A stretch of 61,317 nucleotides of DNA from Lacrimispora saccharolytica (GCA_016899975.1 JACJJN010000020.1:1-61317), one strand, 5' to 3'. Shown: positions 33,704 through 42,483, numbered from the stretch's first letter. A program made the numbers and translations. Notes: generated by a model from the sequence alone, not told the origin.

Positions 33704-34261
33704 ATGCCGGAAGAAAGAAACAGGAAAATATCGATCCAGCTTGCATCCCAGTGCGCGCCTACCTTTCTGCGCGTAAAGCCGTCCAGCCTGATGATGCTCT
33801 GTCCGGAGGACACAGAAGTGCTCGAGGTGCAGACCAGGAAGGCGGGAGTCAGCAGATGTCTGCTGTATCGCGGAAATCAGAGAGATATGTGGCTGCTGTA
33901 CCGGAAAGAGGAACTGAACGAAATTCTGAAAAAAGAGGAAGTCCGCCGGTTTTTTCAGGCAATGGGCTATACTTCTTTTTCTCTTCCGGCAGTTCTCAAT
34001 AACGTCCGGGTGCGTCTTTTGGAGCATCGGGAGAACGAGGGGGAATACCCTCACGAGCTGGGAATCCTGTTGGGCTATCCGCTGGAGGATGTGCAGGGAT
34101 TCATCAGGAACAAAGGGAAAAATTACCTTTATTCCGGGTACTGGAAAGTATACGGAGACGTGGAGAAAGCAATACAGCTTTTCCAAAGTTATGACAGGGC
34201 AAGAAAACAGATGCTTGCGGTCCTGTTAAAAGAACAGAATGTAAGGAGGATTTCAGCATGA
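33704..34261 (+). CDS. DUF3793 family protein
   Basis: A 185-residue cytoplasmic protein of the DUF3793 family, recognised by segments such as QCAPTFLRVKPSSLMM, the YRKEELNEILKKEEVRRFF stretch, and HELGILLGYPLEDVQGFI with GYWKVYGDVEKA. Members commonly sit next to flavodoxin genes in clostridia. The biochemical function is unknown. AAGGAG precedes the start, and a GTTAG-N6-CTAAC box lies upstream. Its stop overlaps the flavodoxin start (ATGA), so the two are coupled. Confidence 0.85.
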   Translation: MPEERNRKISIQLASQCAPTFLRVKPSSLMMLCPEDTEVLEVQTRKAGVSRCLLYRGNQRDMWLLYRKEELNEILKKEEVRRFFQAMGYTSFSLPAVLNNVRVRLLEHRENEGEYPHELGILLGYPLEDVQGFIRNKGKNYLYSGYWKVYGDVEKAIQLFQSYDRARKQMLAVLLKEQNVRRISA

Positions 34262-34689
34262 GCAAGATCAAAGTAGTATATTGGAGCAGCACAGGAAATA
34301 CAGAGGCAATGGCAGAGGCAATCGCCAGAGGGATCGAATCCGCAGGCGGAAAAGCACAGCTGCTGGAAGCGGACAATGTCTCTGCTTCCGATTTCAGCGA
34401 TGACCAGGTGTTTGCCCTTGGCTGCCCGGCAATGGGAGCCGAGGAACTGGAAGATTCCGTCGTGGAGCCTCTGGTTGCTGATCTGGAAGGTTCCGTGTCC
34501 GGAAAGAAGATTGCGCTGTTCGGTTCCTATGACTGGGGCGACGGCGAATGGATGCGTATCTGGGCAGAGAGAATGGAGAAAGCAGGAGCACAGATTGTGG
34601 GAGGCGAGGGCCTGATCTGCAATAATACGCCGGATGAAGATGGAATCGCCGCGTGTGAGAAGCTCGGTGTGAAGCTGACGGAAGCTTAA
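34258..34689 (+). CDS. flavodoxin
   Basis: A 143-residue short-chain flavodoxin. The FMN phosphate loop is YWSSTGNTEAMA. The second loop (LGCPAMGAEELEDS) and the third (FGSYDWGDGEWM) match clostridial flavodoxins. It carries electrons in place of ferredoxin, typically when iron is scarce, which agrees with the metal box upstream of the operon. GTAAGGAGG lies 8 bases before the ATG. Confidence 0.93.
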   Translation: MSKIKVVYWSSTGNTEAMAEAIARGIESAGGKAQLLEADNVSASDFSDDQVFALGCPAMGAEELEDSVVEPLVADLEGSVSGKKIALFGSYDWGDGEWMRIWAERMEKAGAQIVGGEGLICNNTPDEDGIAACEKLGVKLTEA

Positions 34690-34707
34690 AGAGAAAGGAG
34701 AGCGTTT

Positions 34708-34995
34708 ATGAGTGTTGTGATTGTTGGAGGCCATGACAGGATGGTGACAAAATACAAACAAATCTGCAAAAAGTATAACTATAAGGCAAAAGTCTTCACC
34801 CAGATGTCTGCGGATCTGAACAAACAGATCGGCTCTCCGGACCTGATGGTGCTGTTCACCAACACGGTATCCCATAAGATGATCAAAACAGCAGTGGATG
34901 AGGCAAGAAAGTGTGACACGGAGATTGTCAGATGCCATACCAGCAGCGCAAACGCTCTGAACGAAATCCTTGAGAGACAATGTGCAGCTGTTTGA
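34708..34995 (+). CDS. DUF2325 domain-containing protein
   Basis: A 95-residue Rossmann-like protein. The GGHDRMVTKYKQICKKYNYKAKVF opening and the LVLFTNTVSHKMIK-like segment (LMVLFTNTVSHKMIKTA) are typical of DUF2325. Its function is unknown; some relatives are linked to stress or metal response. It follows the flavodoxin gene by 18 bases and ends the operon, with a hairpin at 35026. Confidence 0.85.
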   Translation: MSVVIVGGHDRMVTKYKQICKKYNYKAKVFTQMSADLNKQIGSPDLMVLFTNTVSHKMIKTAVDEARKCDTEIVRCHTSSANALNEILERQCAAV

Positions 34996-35010
34996 TGACA
35001 AAAAATAAAA

Positions 35011-35066
35011 GAAGTAACCGTTCAGCAAGGTCTGCGTATTTACCGCGCAGACCTTGAACCGTTTTA
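35011..35066. repeat. dispersed repeat, family 2, including a terminator-like hairpin
   Basis: Read on the minus strand it gives CGGTAAATACGCAGACC...GCTGAACGGTTAC, matching the other copies. The core CAAGGTCTGCG / CGCAGACCTTG (35026-35056) is a perfect 11-bp stem directly after the DUF2325 gene and may end that operon. Confidence 0.6.
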
Positions 35067-35186
35067 CTGATCTCTTTCATTCAGAAACCGCTTCTCAAAA
35101 TCAGAGGCAGTCACTGGGCTTGAGCAATAGAATCCTTGCCCGTACTGGAATCCAGCTTCGCCGAGATGGGTGATAAAATCCGTCGG
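35064..35186 (-). pseudogene. C-terminal remnant of an EAL-domain (c-di-GMP phosphodiesterase) gene
   Basis: Directly after the deacetylase stop codon and in the same frame, 40 codons read FITHLGEAGFQYGQGFYCSS and on to DFEKRFL before a TAA. This is the typical end of an EAL domain (G-x-x-Y-x-Q-G-x-x-x-S-x-P). No start and no catalytic EAL motif remain. The simplest explanation is a deletion that removed most of a GGDEF/EAL gene. Confidence 0.65.
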
Positions 35187-36059
35187 TCAGGAATTTGCCG
35201 TCAGCTCTTCCAGAGAATGAAAGGTATAGCCTATAGATTCCCAGCGGGTCAGCAGCTCGTCGAGGATTTCGCCATTGGTGCGGGAGGTATTGTGGAGCAG
35301 TACGATTGCACCCGGATGAATTCTTCCAAGCAGCTTTTCGAAGGCTTCCTCATGGGTGGGCTGGGCATCCTGCTGCCAGTCTACGTAGGCAAGACTCCAG
35401 AAGAAGGTCTGATAGCCAAGATCTTTTGCCATGCGAAGATTTTCCGTGCTGTAAACGCCCCGGGGCGGACGATAGTAGCGTGGCATTTCTTCGCCGGTGG
35501 TCTTTCGATACAGTTCTTCTACCTTTACCAGTTCTTCCTCAAAAGCTTCCGGTGAGGATATCTGCGACATATCCGGATGACTGTAAGTGTGGTTGCCGAC
35601 GGTATGGCCTTCTTCGACCATCTGGCGGATCAGTTCCGGATTGTCCCGGATAAAATTGCCGACAACGAAAAAAGTGGCGGGAGCGTTGTGGTTTTTCAGC
35701 GCTTCCAGGATCGCCGGGGTGTTTCCATTTTCATAGCCGCAGTCAAAGGTCAGATACAGTTCTTTTTCTTCAGTATCCTGGGCGAACCAGGCGTCATATT
35801 CCTTCAGTTCCTCTATGGTGGCGTTTCCAGTGGGACGTTTTCCCTCTTCCGAGAAACCAAGGCCCCAGTTCTCACTTTCAGAAACGGGAGAAACCGCGGT
35901 TTCCAGGGCGGCGACACCCCGTGCCAGCAGATGACCGGTGAGAAAGGCGGCGGCAAACAGAAGGAGAACCTTGAGACAGGCACGGGGAGGAATCTGCCGG
36001 ATCTGTGTGATCCGGGAAGTGACTTTCCTAAGCAGGGGAGAAAATTTCTGTTTCAGCAT
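35187..36059 (-). CDS. polysaccharide deacetylase (PdaA-like)
   Basis: A 290-residue protein with one N-terminal membrane helix (CLKVLLLFAAAFLTGHLLARG) and an extracellular NodB-type deacetylase domain. Motifs are LTFDCGYENG (catalytic Asp; the family usually has DxGYEN or DDG), HTYSHPDMS (metal His pair), RPPRGVYS and IVLLHN. This matches the PdaA/delta-lactam group that deacetylates N-acetylmuramic acid in spore cortex peptidoglycan. An in-frame ATG at 36086 is also possible; I prefer 36059 because GCAGG precedes it. An EAL remnant follows its stop codon. Confidence 0.83.
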   Translation of the reverse strand: MLKQKFSPLLRKVTSRITQIRQIPPRACLKVLLLFAAAFLTGHLLARGVAALETAVSPVSESENWGLGFSEEGKRPTGNATIEELKEYDAWFAQDTEEKELYLTFDCGYENGNTPAILEALKNHNAPATFFVVGNFIRDNPELIRQMVEEGHTVGNHTYSHPDMSQISSPEAFEEELVKVEELYRKTTGEEMPRYYRPPRGVYSTENLRMAKDLGYQTFFWSLAYVDWQQDAQPTHEEAFEKLLGRIHPGAIVLLHNTSRTNGEILDELLTRWESIGYTFHSLEELTANS

Positions 36060-36278
36060 AGGATTACCTGCAGTGGCTTTTGCCATTAGTTTATGTCAAT
36101 GGGCGTCCGCCTATGACGTGAATATTTAAAATGGATTTGTCTGGAGGAATAAAATATCAAACATGATTTAGTAGTAATTGAAAGGGATTTTTGGTACAAT
36201 CGTAAAAGACAAGAAATAGGGTTGTCCTAAAACGAATGATTGTGGAAAACTGACAGATAAAAGGAGGAAATACAGGCT

Positions 36279-37193
36279 GTGGAGCGTTTGGAGTTTTTGA
36301 GAAGGCAGAATGTGGATAAGGGTCTGTTGGAAGGTGTTGAGGAGTTTTGCCATGTTTATGCGGAGCAGGAAAAGGAAACGGACAGACTGCAGAAGCCGCA
36401 GGTCCTTTTTTATGGGCGTGAGATCCTGGAGATGGCGATTGCTGCGCTTCTGGAGGGAGAAAATCTGCTGCTTACCGGGGAAAAGGCTACCGGAAAGAAT
36501 GTGCTGGCGGAAACGCTGGCATGGATTTTTGAGCGGCCGGCTTACACGGTTTCTTTCCATGTGAATATGGGCAGCGCCGAGCTGATCGGAACGGATACGT
36601 TCCGCAACAATGAGGTGCTGCTGAGGGAAGGGATGATTTCCCGCTGTTCCAGGGCAGGTGGTTTTGGCATTCTGGATGAGATCAATATGGCGAAGAATGA
36701 TGCGGTGAGTGTGCTTCATGCTGCGCTGGACGACCGAAGGAGTATCGATGTGCCGGGCTATGACAGGATCGCGCTGCATCCGGCGACCCGGTTTATCGGG
36801 ACGATGAATTACGGTTATGCGGGTACCAGGGAACTGAATGAGGCGCTGGTTTCACGGTTTCTTGTGATCGATATGCCTCTGCAGGACGAGGAGACCTTGA
36901 ATTATCTGCTGGATACCATGTTTCCGGGGATGAAGGAAGCGGCGAAGAAGGCGTTTATCGGTCTGTATCTTGATCTGCAGAAAAAGGCAGGGCAGGCGGA
37001 GATTTCCACGAAGGCGCTGGATCTGCGGGGGATGATCGGCGCCCTGCGGACGGTGCGGGCGGGGCTTTCTCCCTGGCAGGCGGTGAAGATGGGGATCGTG
37101 AACAAATGCTTCGATCTCTATGAAAAGGAGATCATCCAGGATGCGGCGATGACCAGGATTCCTGAGGAATGGTCGAAAGGGGATGTATTTTGA
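36279..37193 (+). CDS. MoxR-type AAA+ ATPase
   Basis: A 304-residue AAA+ ATPase. Walker A is LLTGEKATGKNV, Walker B is GGFGILDEINMAK, and sensor 1 is GTMNYGYAGTRELN, with the Arg finger in EALVSRF. The pattern fits the MoxR/NorQ/CbbQ group, which remodel or load cofactors into partner enzymes together with a VWA protein. The start is a GTG behind AAGGAGG at 12 bases. Its stop overlaps the start of the VWA gene by one base. No enzyme that would be the client lies next to it. Confidence 0.87.
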   Translation: MERLEFLRRQNVDKGLLEGVEEFCHVYAEQEKETDRLQKPQVLFYGREILEMAIAALLEGENLLLTGEKATGKNVLAETLAWIFERPAYTVSFHVNMGSAELIGTDTFRNNEVLLREGMISRCSRAGGFGILDEINMAKNDAVSVLHAALDDRRSIDVPGYDRIALHPATRFIGTMNYGYAGTRELNEALVSRFLVIDMPLQDEETLNYLLDTMFPGMKEAAKKAFIGLYLDLQKKAGQAEISTKALDLRGMIGALRTVRAGLSPWQAVKMGIVNKCFDLYEKEIIQDAAMTRIPEEWSKGDVF

Positions 37194-38977
37194 TGGAAGA
37201 AACCCGACCGGAAACGGAGAACCGGATGGAAATCGAGAACCGCATCCGTAATCTGGTGTGGACGGTGAGCGGAGATTATACGCTGGAGGTCCGTCCGGAT
37301 GTGGAGCGGTTCGGACGGGAAAAATACTGTGCGCTTTATGACGGTATCCGTCAGGGTGCGTTTGCAAAATGGTTTGACCGGGAAGCGTATCAGCTTTATC
37401 TGGTCAAAAAAATATACTGCCACGCGATGGAGGCGCCGCTGAAGATGATCGCCGCGCTGGTGACAGAGGCGGCGGTGAGCGGACGGCTTCTGGAGGAACG
37501 GAAGGGTGTGGAAGGTATCCGGAGGCGCGCCTATGAGGAACTGCTGGATCATGAATTTTCCATGCTCTGTTCCAGCGCTCCGGGGCAGCTTCAGCTTGCC
37601 TGGATCCGACTGCAGATGGATCCAGGCTACCGGGCATCGGGAAACATCAGAAAGTGGCTGGAGCTCCTTATGACTGCGGAGAAAATTCAGGATACCGGGG
37701 AATTGATCCGCCTGACGGATCTTCTCTATAACCAGATGATGGAGCCGGACTTTGAGAGAAAAAGAGGAACCCTGGAGCAGGTGCTGGCGGTGACCATTGA
37801 GGAACTGCGGGAATTTTCCTGGAAAGATTTTCTGTCGGAAGAGTTGTATGAGGATGCCCTGGAGACGTATCTGGAAAAGCTTTCGCTGGATCTGACATCT
37901 CTGCCGGAAGCGCCGGAACAGACGGCGGAAGAGGGAAGCGAAGAGGAACAAAAGAAGAAAAAGAAAAAAATCGTCGTTGTGGATGAGGAAACCCTGACAA
38001 AAACCCACAGCTATGTGGAATTGAATTACGGAAAGACATGGCTGACCCCGGCGCAGGAAAAACAGAGGAACGAAAAGCTCTGCCGGGGGCTCCACGGGGA
38101 CTGCAGCCTGTATTATACGGAGGGAATCCTGAAGCATCCGGTAAAGAAAAATTATCAGCTCGCCTATGCAAGCAAGCAGAAGGATAAAAATATTCACGCC
38201 TATTATGACGCCCATCGGGAGGTAAAACAGAACATCCGGCTGTTGACAGGCGCCTTGAAAAAAGCCCTGGTTCTGCGGGAGGACACCCAGTATTTTCCGG
38301 CAGACTGCGGAAGGATCGTGCCGTCCTGGCTGTGGAAGGCGGGACGGTGTCCCCATGGAAGCCTGTTTTTGAAAGAACAGAAACAGGATGCGATGGACTT
38401 TGTGGTGGACGTGCTCATCGATGCCAGCGGATCTCAGAGGAGCCGGCAGGCGCAGGTGGCAATGCAGGGATATATTCTCAGTGAGACGCTGAGCAATCTG
38501 GAAATACCGTTCCGGGTCATGAGTTTCTGTACTTTCTGGGATTATACGATCCTGCACCGGTTCCGGGATTATGAGGACGACCGCAGGAACAATGCAAATA
38601 TTTTTGAGTATATCACTTCGTCCAACAACCGGGACGGCCTGGCAATCCGGGCGGCGGGAATGGATCTGCTTGCCAGAGAGGAGGCGCAGAAACTCCTGAT
38701 CGTCCTCAGCGACGGGAAACCGTATGATGTGCTGATCAACCGTCCCGGAAGCAGAAATCCTGCCCCTTACTGCGGGGAGTACGCGGTGGAGGATACGGCA
38801 CGTGAGGTACTCCGGCTGAGGCAGCAGGGTGTCACGGTGCTCGGCGTGTTCGCCGGGGAGGAGAAGGAACTGGCGGCGGAGCGGAAGATTTTCGGGAAAG
38901 ATTTCGCCTATATCCGGGATATCCGGAATTTTGCCGGAACCGTCGGGCGGTATCTGCTGAGACAGATCGAGGGATAA
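37193..38977 (+). CDS. VWA-domain protein (NorD/CobT-like) paired with the MoxR ATPase
   Basis: A 594-residue protein. The N-terminal 230 residues are helical. A Glu/Lys-rich linker, ending in a run of lysines near residue 265, follows. The C-terminal VWA domain (about 400-594) has the MIDAS motif LIDASGSQRSRQ, a Thr/Ser-bearing FCTFWDY loop, and VLSDGKPYD. The C-terminal part resembles CobT/NorD. It is translationally coupled to the MoxR gene, so the two should form one chaperone complex. The target protein and cofactor are unknown. Confidence 0.82.
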   Translation: MEETRPETENRMEIENRIRNLVWTVSGDYTLEVRPDVERFGREKYCALYDGIRQGAFAKWFDREAYQLYLVKKIYCHAMEAPLKMIAALVTEAAVSGRLLEERKGVEGIRRRAYEELLDHEFSMLCSSAPGQLQLAWIRLQMDPGYRASGNIRKWLELLMTAEKIQDTGELIRLTDLLYNQMMEPDFERKRGTLEQVLAVTIEELREFSWKDFLSEELYEDALETYLEKLSLDLTSLPEAPEQTAEEGSEEEQKKKKKKIVVVDEETLTKTHSYVELNYGKTWLTPAQEKQRNEKLCRGLHGDCSLYYTEGILKHPVKKNYQLAYASKQKDKNIHAYYDAHREVKQNIRLLTGALKKALVLREDTQYFPADCGRIVPSWLWKAGRCPHGSLFLKEQKQDAMDFVVDVLIDASGSQRSRQAQVAMQGYILSETLSNLEIPFRVMSFCTFWDYTILHRFRDYEDDRRNNANIFEYITSSNNRDGLAIRAAGMDLLAREEAQKLLIVLSDGKPYDVLINRPGSRNPAPYCGEYAVEDTAREVLRLRQQGVTVLGVFAGEEKELAAERKIFGKDFAYIRDIRNFAGTVGRYLLRQIEG

Positions 38978-39026
38978 ATGAAATTCAGTAAATGAAGTTT
39001 TTTGCATTTTGCCTTGAAAAATCCAA

Positions 39027-39055
39027 TTGTTTGTAGTAAGCTTGTATCATAAAAT
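39027..39055 (+). promoter_or_regulatory. promoter of the ABC-F leader
   Basis: TTGTTT (39027-39032), a 17-base spacer and TAAAAT (39050-39055). Confidence 0.55.
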
Positions 39056-39080
39056 TTTGTAAAGGAGCAGCAAAGGAAAC

Positions 39081-39098
39081 ATGATGATGACAAAATAA
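39081..39098 (+). CDS. putative leader peptide MMMTK
   Basis: Five codons and a TAA stop, preceded by AAAGGAGCAGCAAAGGAAAC. Short leader peptides upstream of ABC-F genes sense drug-stalled ribosomes. This one is extremely short, so either it or a frame nearby may be the real sensor. Confidence 0.4.
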   Translation: MMMTK

Positions 39099-39284
39099 TC
39101 GTTTTTCAAAAGGCAACAGAGTACAGTTCCCCGCAGTTTTGAAAATCCGGGGATTCAGCGCTGCAGGCAGAAGTGTTTCTGCTGTGCAGAGAGCAGGACT
39201 GTTTTCGCATACTTTTGAAAAATGGATTTTCTGTCATCGCCGCAGAGACCGGAAGTTTCTGCATCGGTGTTCTTTGCGTACGGG

Positions 39285-39325
39285 AAATCTGTTTTTTCGG
39301 AGCGTGCGAAAAAACAGATTTTTTT
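39285..39325 (+). terminator. attenuator terminator upstream of the ABC-F gene
   Basis: A perfect 15-bp stem AAATCTGTTTTTTCG / CGAAAAAACAGATTT with a 7-base loop, merging into seven T. It lies inside the leader, 37 bases ahead of the ABC-F start, so without read-through the gene would be silent. Confidence 0.85.
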
Positions 39326-39362
39326 CTGTGTCAGCAGTTCTGCGGATAAGGAGGAAAAGGTA

Positions 39363-40910
39363 ATGCTTCAGATTCGGAATTTGACAATCACACATAAAAA
39401 AGATCTGAGAAACCTGATCGAGGATTTTTCATTTGTGCTTCGGCCGGGAGACAAAACAGTCCTGATCGGAGAGGAAGGAAATGGAAAGTCTACGCTTCTG
39501 AAATTGATCCATGAAGAACAGCTGGTTGAGGAGTATGTGACCTGGAGCGGCGAGATCATCCGAAACGGAGTGCGCACCGGCTATCTGGCACAGGAGATGG
39601 GGCAGGAAGCTCGGAACTGCCAGGTTTATGAGTATTTTGCGGAAAATCCGCTTTTTTATGACTGGACGCCGAAGGAACTGGCGGATCTCGGAAGAAATTT
39701 TGGATTTTCTCTGGAATTTTTTTATTCGGACCAGCAGGTTGCCACTCTGTCAGGAGGGGAAAAGGTGAAGCTTCAGCTGGCGCGCATACTGATGGAACGC
39801 CCGGATGTTCTGCTGCTGGATGAACCGTCCAATGATATCGATCTGGAAACTCTGGAATGGATGGAAACGTTCATCTGCCAGACGAGTCTTCCGGTCCTGT
39901 ATATCTCTCATGACGAATATCTGATGGAACGGACGGCAAATTCTGTGATCCATCTGGAACAGACCATGCGGAAAACGAAGCCGCGCTGGACAGTGGCGCG
40001 GGTACCTTACCGCACATATATGGAGGAGCGCGGGCACAGCCTTCAAAGACTGGAGGAACAGGCACGCAGCGAAAAGCGGGAATATGAGAAACAGCAGGAA
40101 AAATTCCGCAGGATCCAGCAGTCTGTGGAATACAAGCAGGCAACGATCACCAGACAGAATCCTTCCGGCGGAAGACTTCTGAAAAAGAAAATGCATGCGG
40201 TAAAGGCGCAGGAACGGAGATTTGAAAAGCAGTGGGAAGAGCGGACAGAGGTTCCGGATACGGAGGATGCGATCTATCTGCGGCTGGCCCGTCAGATCCC
40301 GATGCCAAAAGGGAAAGAGGTTCTGGATTATGAACTGGATCAGCTGACGGCAGACGGAAAACTGTTGGCGGAAAAGATCCATCTCAGGATCCGCGGACCG
40401 GAAAAGGTCTGTATCATAGGAAAAAACGGAGTGGGGAAGACCACGCTCCTGAAGCAGATTGCGCAGGAGCTTCTCAGCAGGAAAGACCTGCATGCTGCCT
40501 ATATGCCTCAGAATTACGGAGACCTGCTTCCCGGGGAAAAAACGCCGCTGGATTTTCTGCAGACAAAAGGGGATAAGGAGGAACTGACCAGAATCCGGAC
40601 CTGGCTGGGAAGTATGAAGTTTACAGCGGAGGAGATGGAGCATCCGATCCGGGAATTGTCGGGAGGACAGAAAGCAAAGCTGTTTTTTATGAAAATGAGT
40701 CTGGAGGAAAGTGACGTACTGATCCTGGATGAACCGACACGGAACTTTTCTCCCATGTCCAATCCGGTGATCCGAAGAATTCTGGCAGATTACCAGGGAG
40801 CGATCCTCTGCGTTTCTCATGACCGGAAATTTATCGAGGAAGTATGCACGGAAGTGTACGAACTGACCCGGGACGGGCTGAAGCGGTGCTCTCTTGTCGG
40901 CAATGAGTGA
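39363..40910 (+). CDS. ABC-F ribosomal protection protein (antibiotic-resistance type)
   Basis: A 515-residue protein with two ATPase domains and no membrane part. Domain 1 has Walker A GEEGNGKST, signature LSGGEKVKLQ and Walker B LLLDEPSNDID. The interdomain linker (about 225-310) is highly charged and helical, as in proteins that reach the ribosomal peptidyl transferase centre. Domain 2 has GKNGVGKTT, LSGGQKAK and LILDEPTRNFSP, the last differing from the usual EPTNHLD. Members of this group protect against lincosamides, pleuromutilins or streptogramin A. The start follows AAGGAGG, and the gene is controlled by the attenuator upstream. Confidence 0.85.
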   Translation: MLQIRNLTITHKKDLRNLIEDFSFVLRPGDKTVLIGEEGNGKSTLLKLIHEEQLVEEYVTWSGEIIRNGVRTGYLAQEMGQEARNCQVYEYFAENPLFYDWTPKELADLGRNFGFSLEFFYSDQQVATLSGGEKVKLQLARILMERPDVLLLDEPSNDIDLETLEWMETFICQTSLPVLYISHDEYLMERTANSVIHLEQTMRKTKPRWTVARVPYRTYMEERGHSLQRLEEQARSEKREYEKQQEKFRRIQQSVEYKQATITRQNPSGGRLLKKKMHAVKAQERRFEKQWEERTEVPDTEDAIYLRLARQIPMPKGKEVLDYELDQLTADGKLLAEKIHLRIRGPEKVCIIGKNGVGKTTLLKQIAQELLSRKDLHAAYMPQNYGDLLPGEKTPLDFLQTKGDKEELTRIRTWLGSMKFTAEEMEHPIRELSGGQKAKLFFMKMSLEESDVLILDEPTRNFSPMSNPVIRRILADYQGAILCVSHDRKFIEEVCTEVYELTRDGLKRCSLVGNE

Positions 40911-41118
40911 ATATGCATAAAAAGCAGAATCCCTGAGAGTGAATGCTCTGGGAACCATGTACGTTTATCAGGAATTTTCCGCCCGTATGAAAAAGGGGGA
41001 GCGTGATCCTGGATGTATCGTTGATGCCTGCATATAGAATCATTTTTCAGACACAAATACGATGGCCGGAAGTAATTGGTGAGTCATCAGACAAAACGAA
41101 AAAGGAGAATATACTTTC

Positions 41119-42483
41119 ATGAGTACAAAAGGAAGCAGAAATTACAGACCGAACATTCATTTTACGCCTCCGGCGATGTGGACCAATGACCCAAACGGTA
41201 TGGTGTACGTCAATGGCATTTATCATCTGTTTTATCAGCATTATCCAGAGGCGCCCAATTGGGGACCGATGCACTGGGGCCATGCGGTGTCCAGAGACCT
41301 GCTCCACTGGAAGCATATGCCGATCGCACTGTATCCGGATGAATTGGGAATGATTTTTTCCGGAAGCTGTGTGTATGACCGGGAAAACACCTCAGGATAC
41401 GGAACGAAAGAGAAACCGCCGATCGTCGCGGTTTATACGAATCATGGAAGACACGGGCTGGAGCAGCAGAGTATTGCCTACAGCACAGATGGCATACATT
41501 TCGAAAAATCTTACCAGAATCCGGTAATTCCCAATCCTGGAATTTCGGATTTCCGTGATCCCAAGGCATTTTACAATCCGGTGAAAAACTGTTGGAGCCT
41601 GGTGCTTGCGGCCGGTGACAGAGTGCATTTTTACAAGTCAGAAGACCTGAAACGGTGGGAAAAGACCGGAGAATTCGGACCGGAGGGAAATCTGGCTTCC
41701 GGTGTCTGGGAGTGTCCGGACCTGTTTCAGGTGGAGGCAGAGGACGGCAGGAAACTGTGGGTCCTGATCGTCAGCATGACGACCACCACAGAGGATGGAA
41801 GGTGCAGAACTCAGTATTTCCTCGGAGATTTTGACGGGGATAAATTCATCCAGCAGCAGAAAGAAGAAGAACCTTTGTGGATCGATTTTGGGTTTGACAA
41901 TTACGCGGGCGTGACCTTCCAGAACCTGGAAGAGCCGTTGTTTCTCGGCTGGGCGATGAACTGGGGGTATGCCAATGAGACGCCGACCGGGGAATACTGC
42001 GGACAAATGACGCTTGCACGCAGTCTTCGCGCGGTAAAGACGGAAAAGGGCTATCGTCTGGCTGCCTCTTTTGCAGGACTGGAAAAGTACCAGCACAGCG
42101 CCTATCCGGTGAATCATATGCAGAGGCTCTGCACGGATACCTTTGGGATGAAAGTGACCGGAACAAAGAAGATTACGCTATCCAACGCCCATGGACAGAA
42201 GCTGGTGATCCAGGTCACGGAGGATGAGGTTTTTGTGGACAGAACTCATGCCGGAGAGCATGCGTTCCATGAACAGTTCCAGATGCCGCAGTATTGCAGC
42301 GTCCGGATTCCGAGAATGAAGCAAGACGGAAAGATGGAGCTGATTTTTGATGTTTCTGTACTGGAAGTGCTTGCCGATGACGGACTGATCCCGGTAAGCA
42401 TGGTTGCCTATCCGGAGGCACCTTACGATCAGGTACTCCTGGAGGGAAGCGGGAATGTGGAACTTTACGAGATCAGAGAATAA
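41119..42483 (+). CDS. GH32 beta-fructofuranosidase / sucrose-6-phosphate hydrolase
   Basis: A 454-residue GH32 enzyme that should cleave sucrose, sucrose-6-phosphate or fructans. The nucleophile is Asp24 in WTNDPNG. The FRDP motif supplies the transition-state Asp, and the acid/base Glu lies in WECPDLFQ. The C-terminal 130 residues form the beta-sandwich. There is no signal peptide, so it is intracellular and its substrate must be imported. No PTS or sugar transporter and no regulator gene lie next to it. AAAAAGGAG precedes the start. Confidence 0.92.
   Translation: MSTKGSRNYRPNIHFTPPAMWTNDPNGMVYVNGIYHLFYQHYPEAPNWGPMHWGHAVSRDLLHWKHMPIALYPDELGMIFSGSCVYDRENTSGYGTKEKPPIVAVYTNHGRHGLEQQSIAYSTDGIHFEKSYQNPVIPNPGISDFRDPKAFYNPVKNCWSLVLAAGDRVHFYKSEDLKRWEKTGEFGPEGNLASGVWECPDLFQVEAEDGRKLWVLIVSMTTTTEDGRCRTQYFLGDFDGDKFIQQQKEEEPLWIDFGFDNYAGVTFQNLEEPLFLGWAMNWGYANETPTGEYCGQMTLARSLRAVKTEKGYRLAASFAGLEKYQHSAYPVNHMQRLCTDTFGMKVTGTKKITLSNAHGQKLVIQVTEDEVFVDRTHAGEHAFHEQFQMPQYCSVRIPRMKQDGKMELIFDVSVLEVLADDGLIPVSMVAYPEAPYDQVLLEGSGNVELYEIRE

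Larger units (their letters stand above)
38978..39362 (+). promoter_or_regulatory. ABC-F leader region with attenuator
   Basis: A 385-base leader without a full gene. In order it holds a promoter (39027-39055), a five-codon peptide (39081-39098), a CCCCG / CGGGG hairpin near 39130, a CTGCA...CAGAA / TTTCTG...TGCAG hairpin near 39162-39191, and a strong intrinsic terminator ending 37 bases before the ABC-F start. This is the plan of ribosome-mediated attenuation known for antibiotic-inducible ABC-F genes. Confidence 0.65.

Noticed and set aside
37118-39007. 629-codon minus-strand frame opposite the VWA gene
   Set aside because: The VWA protein has a full MIDAS motif and a coupled start; the opposite frame shows no family motif.
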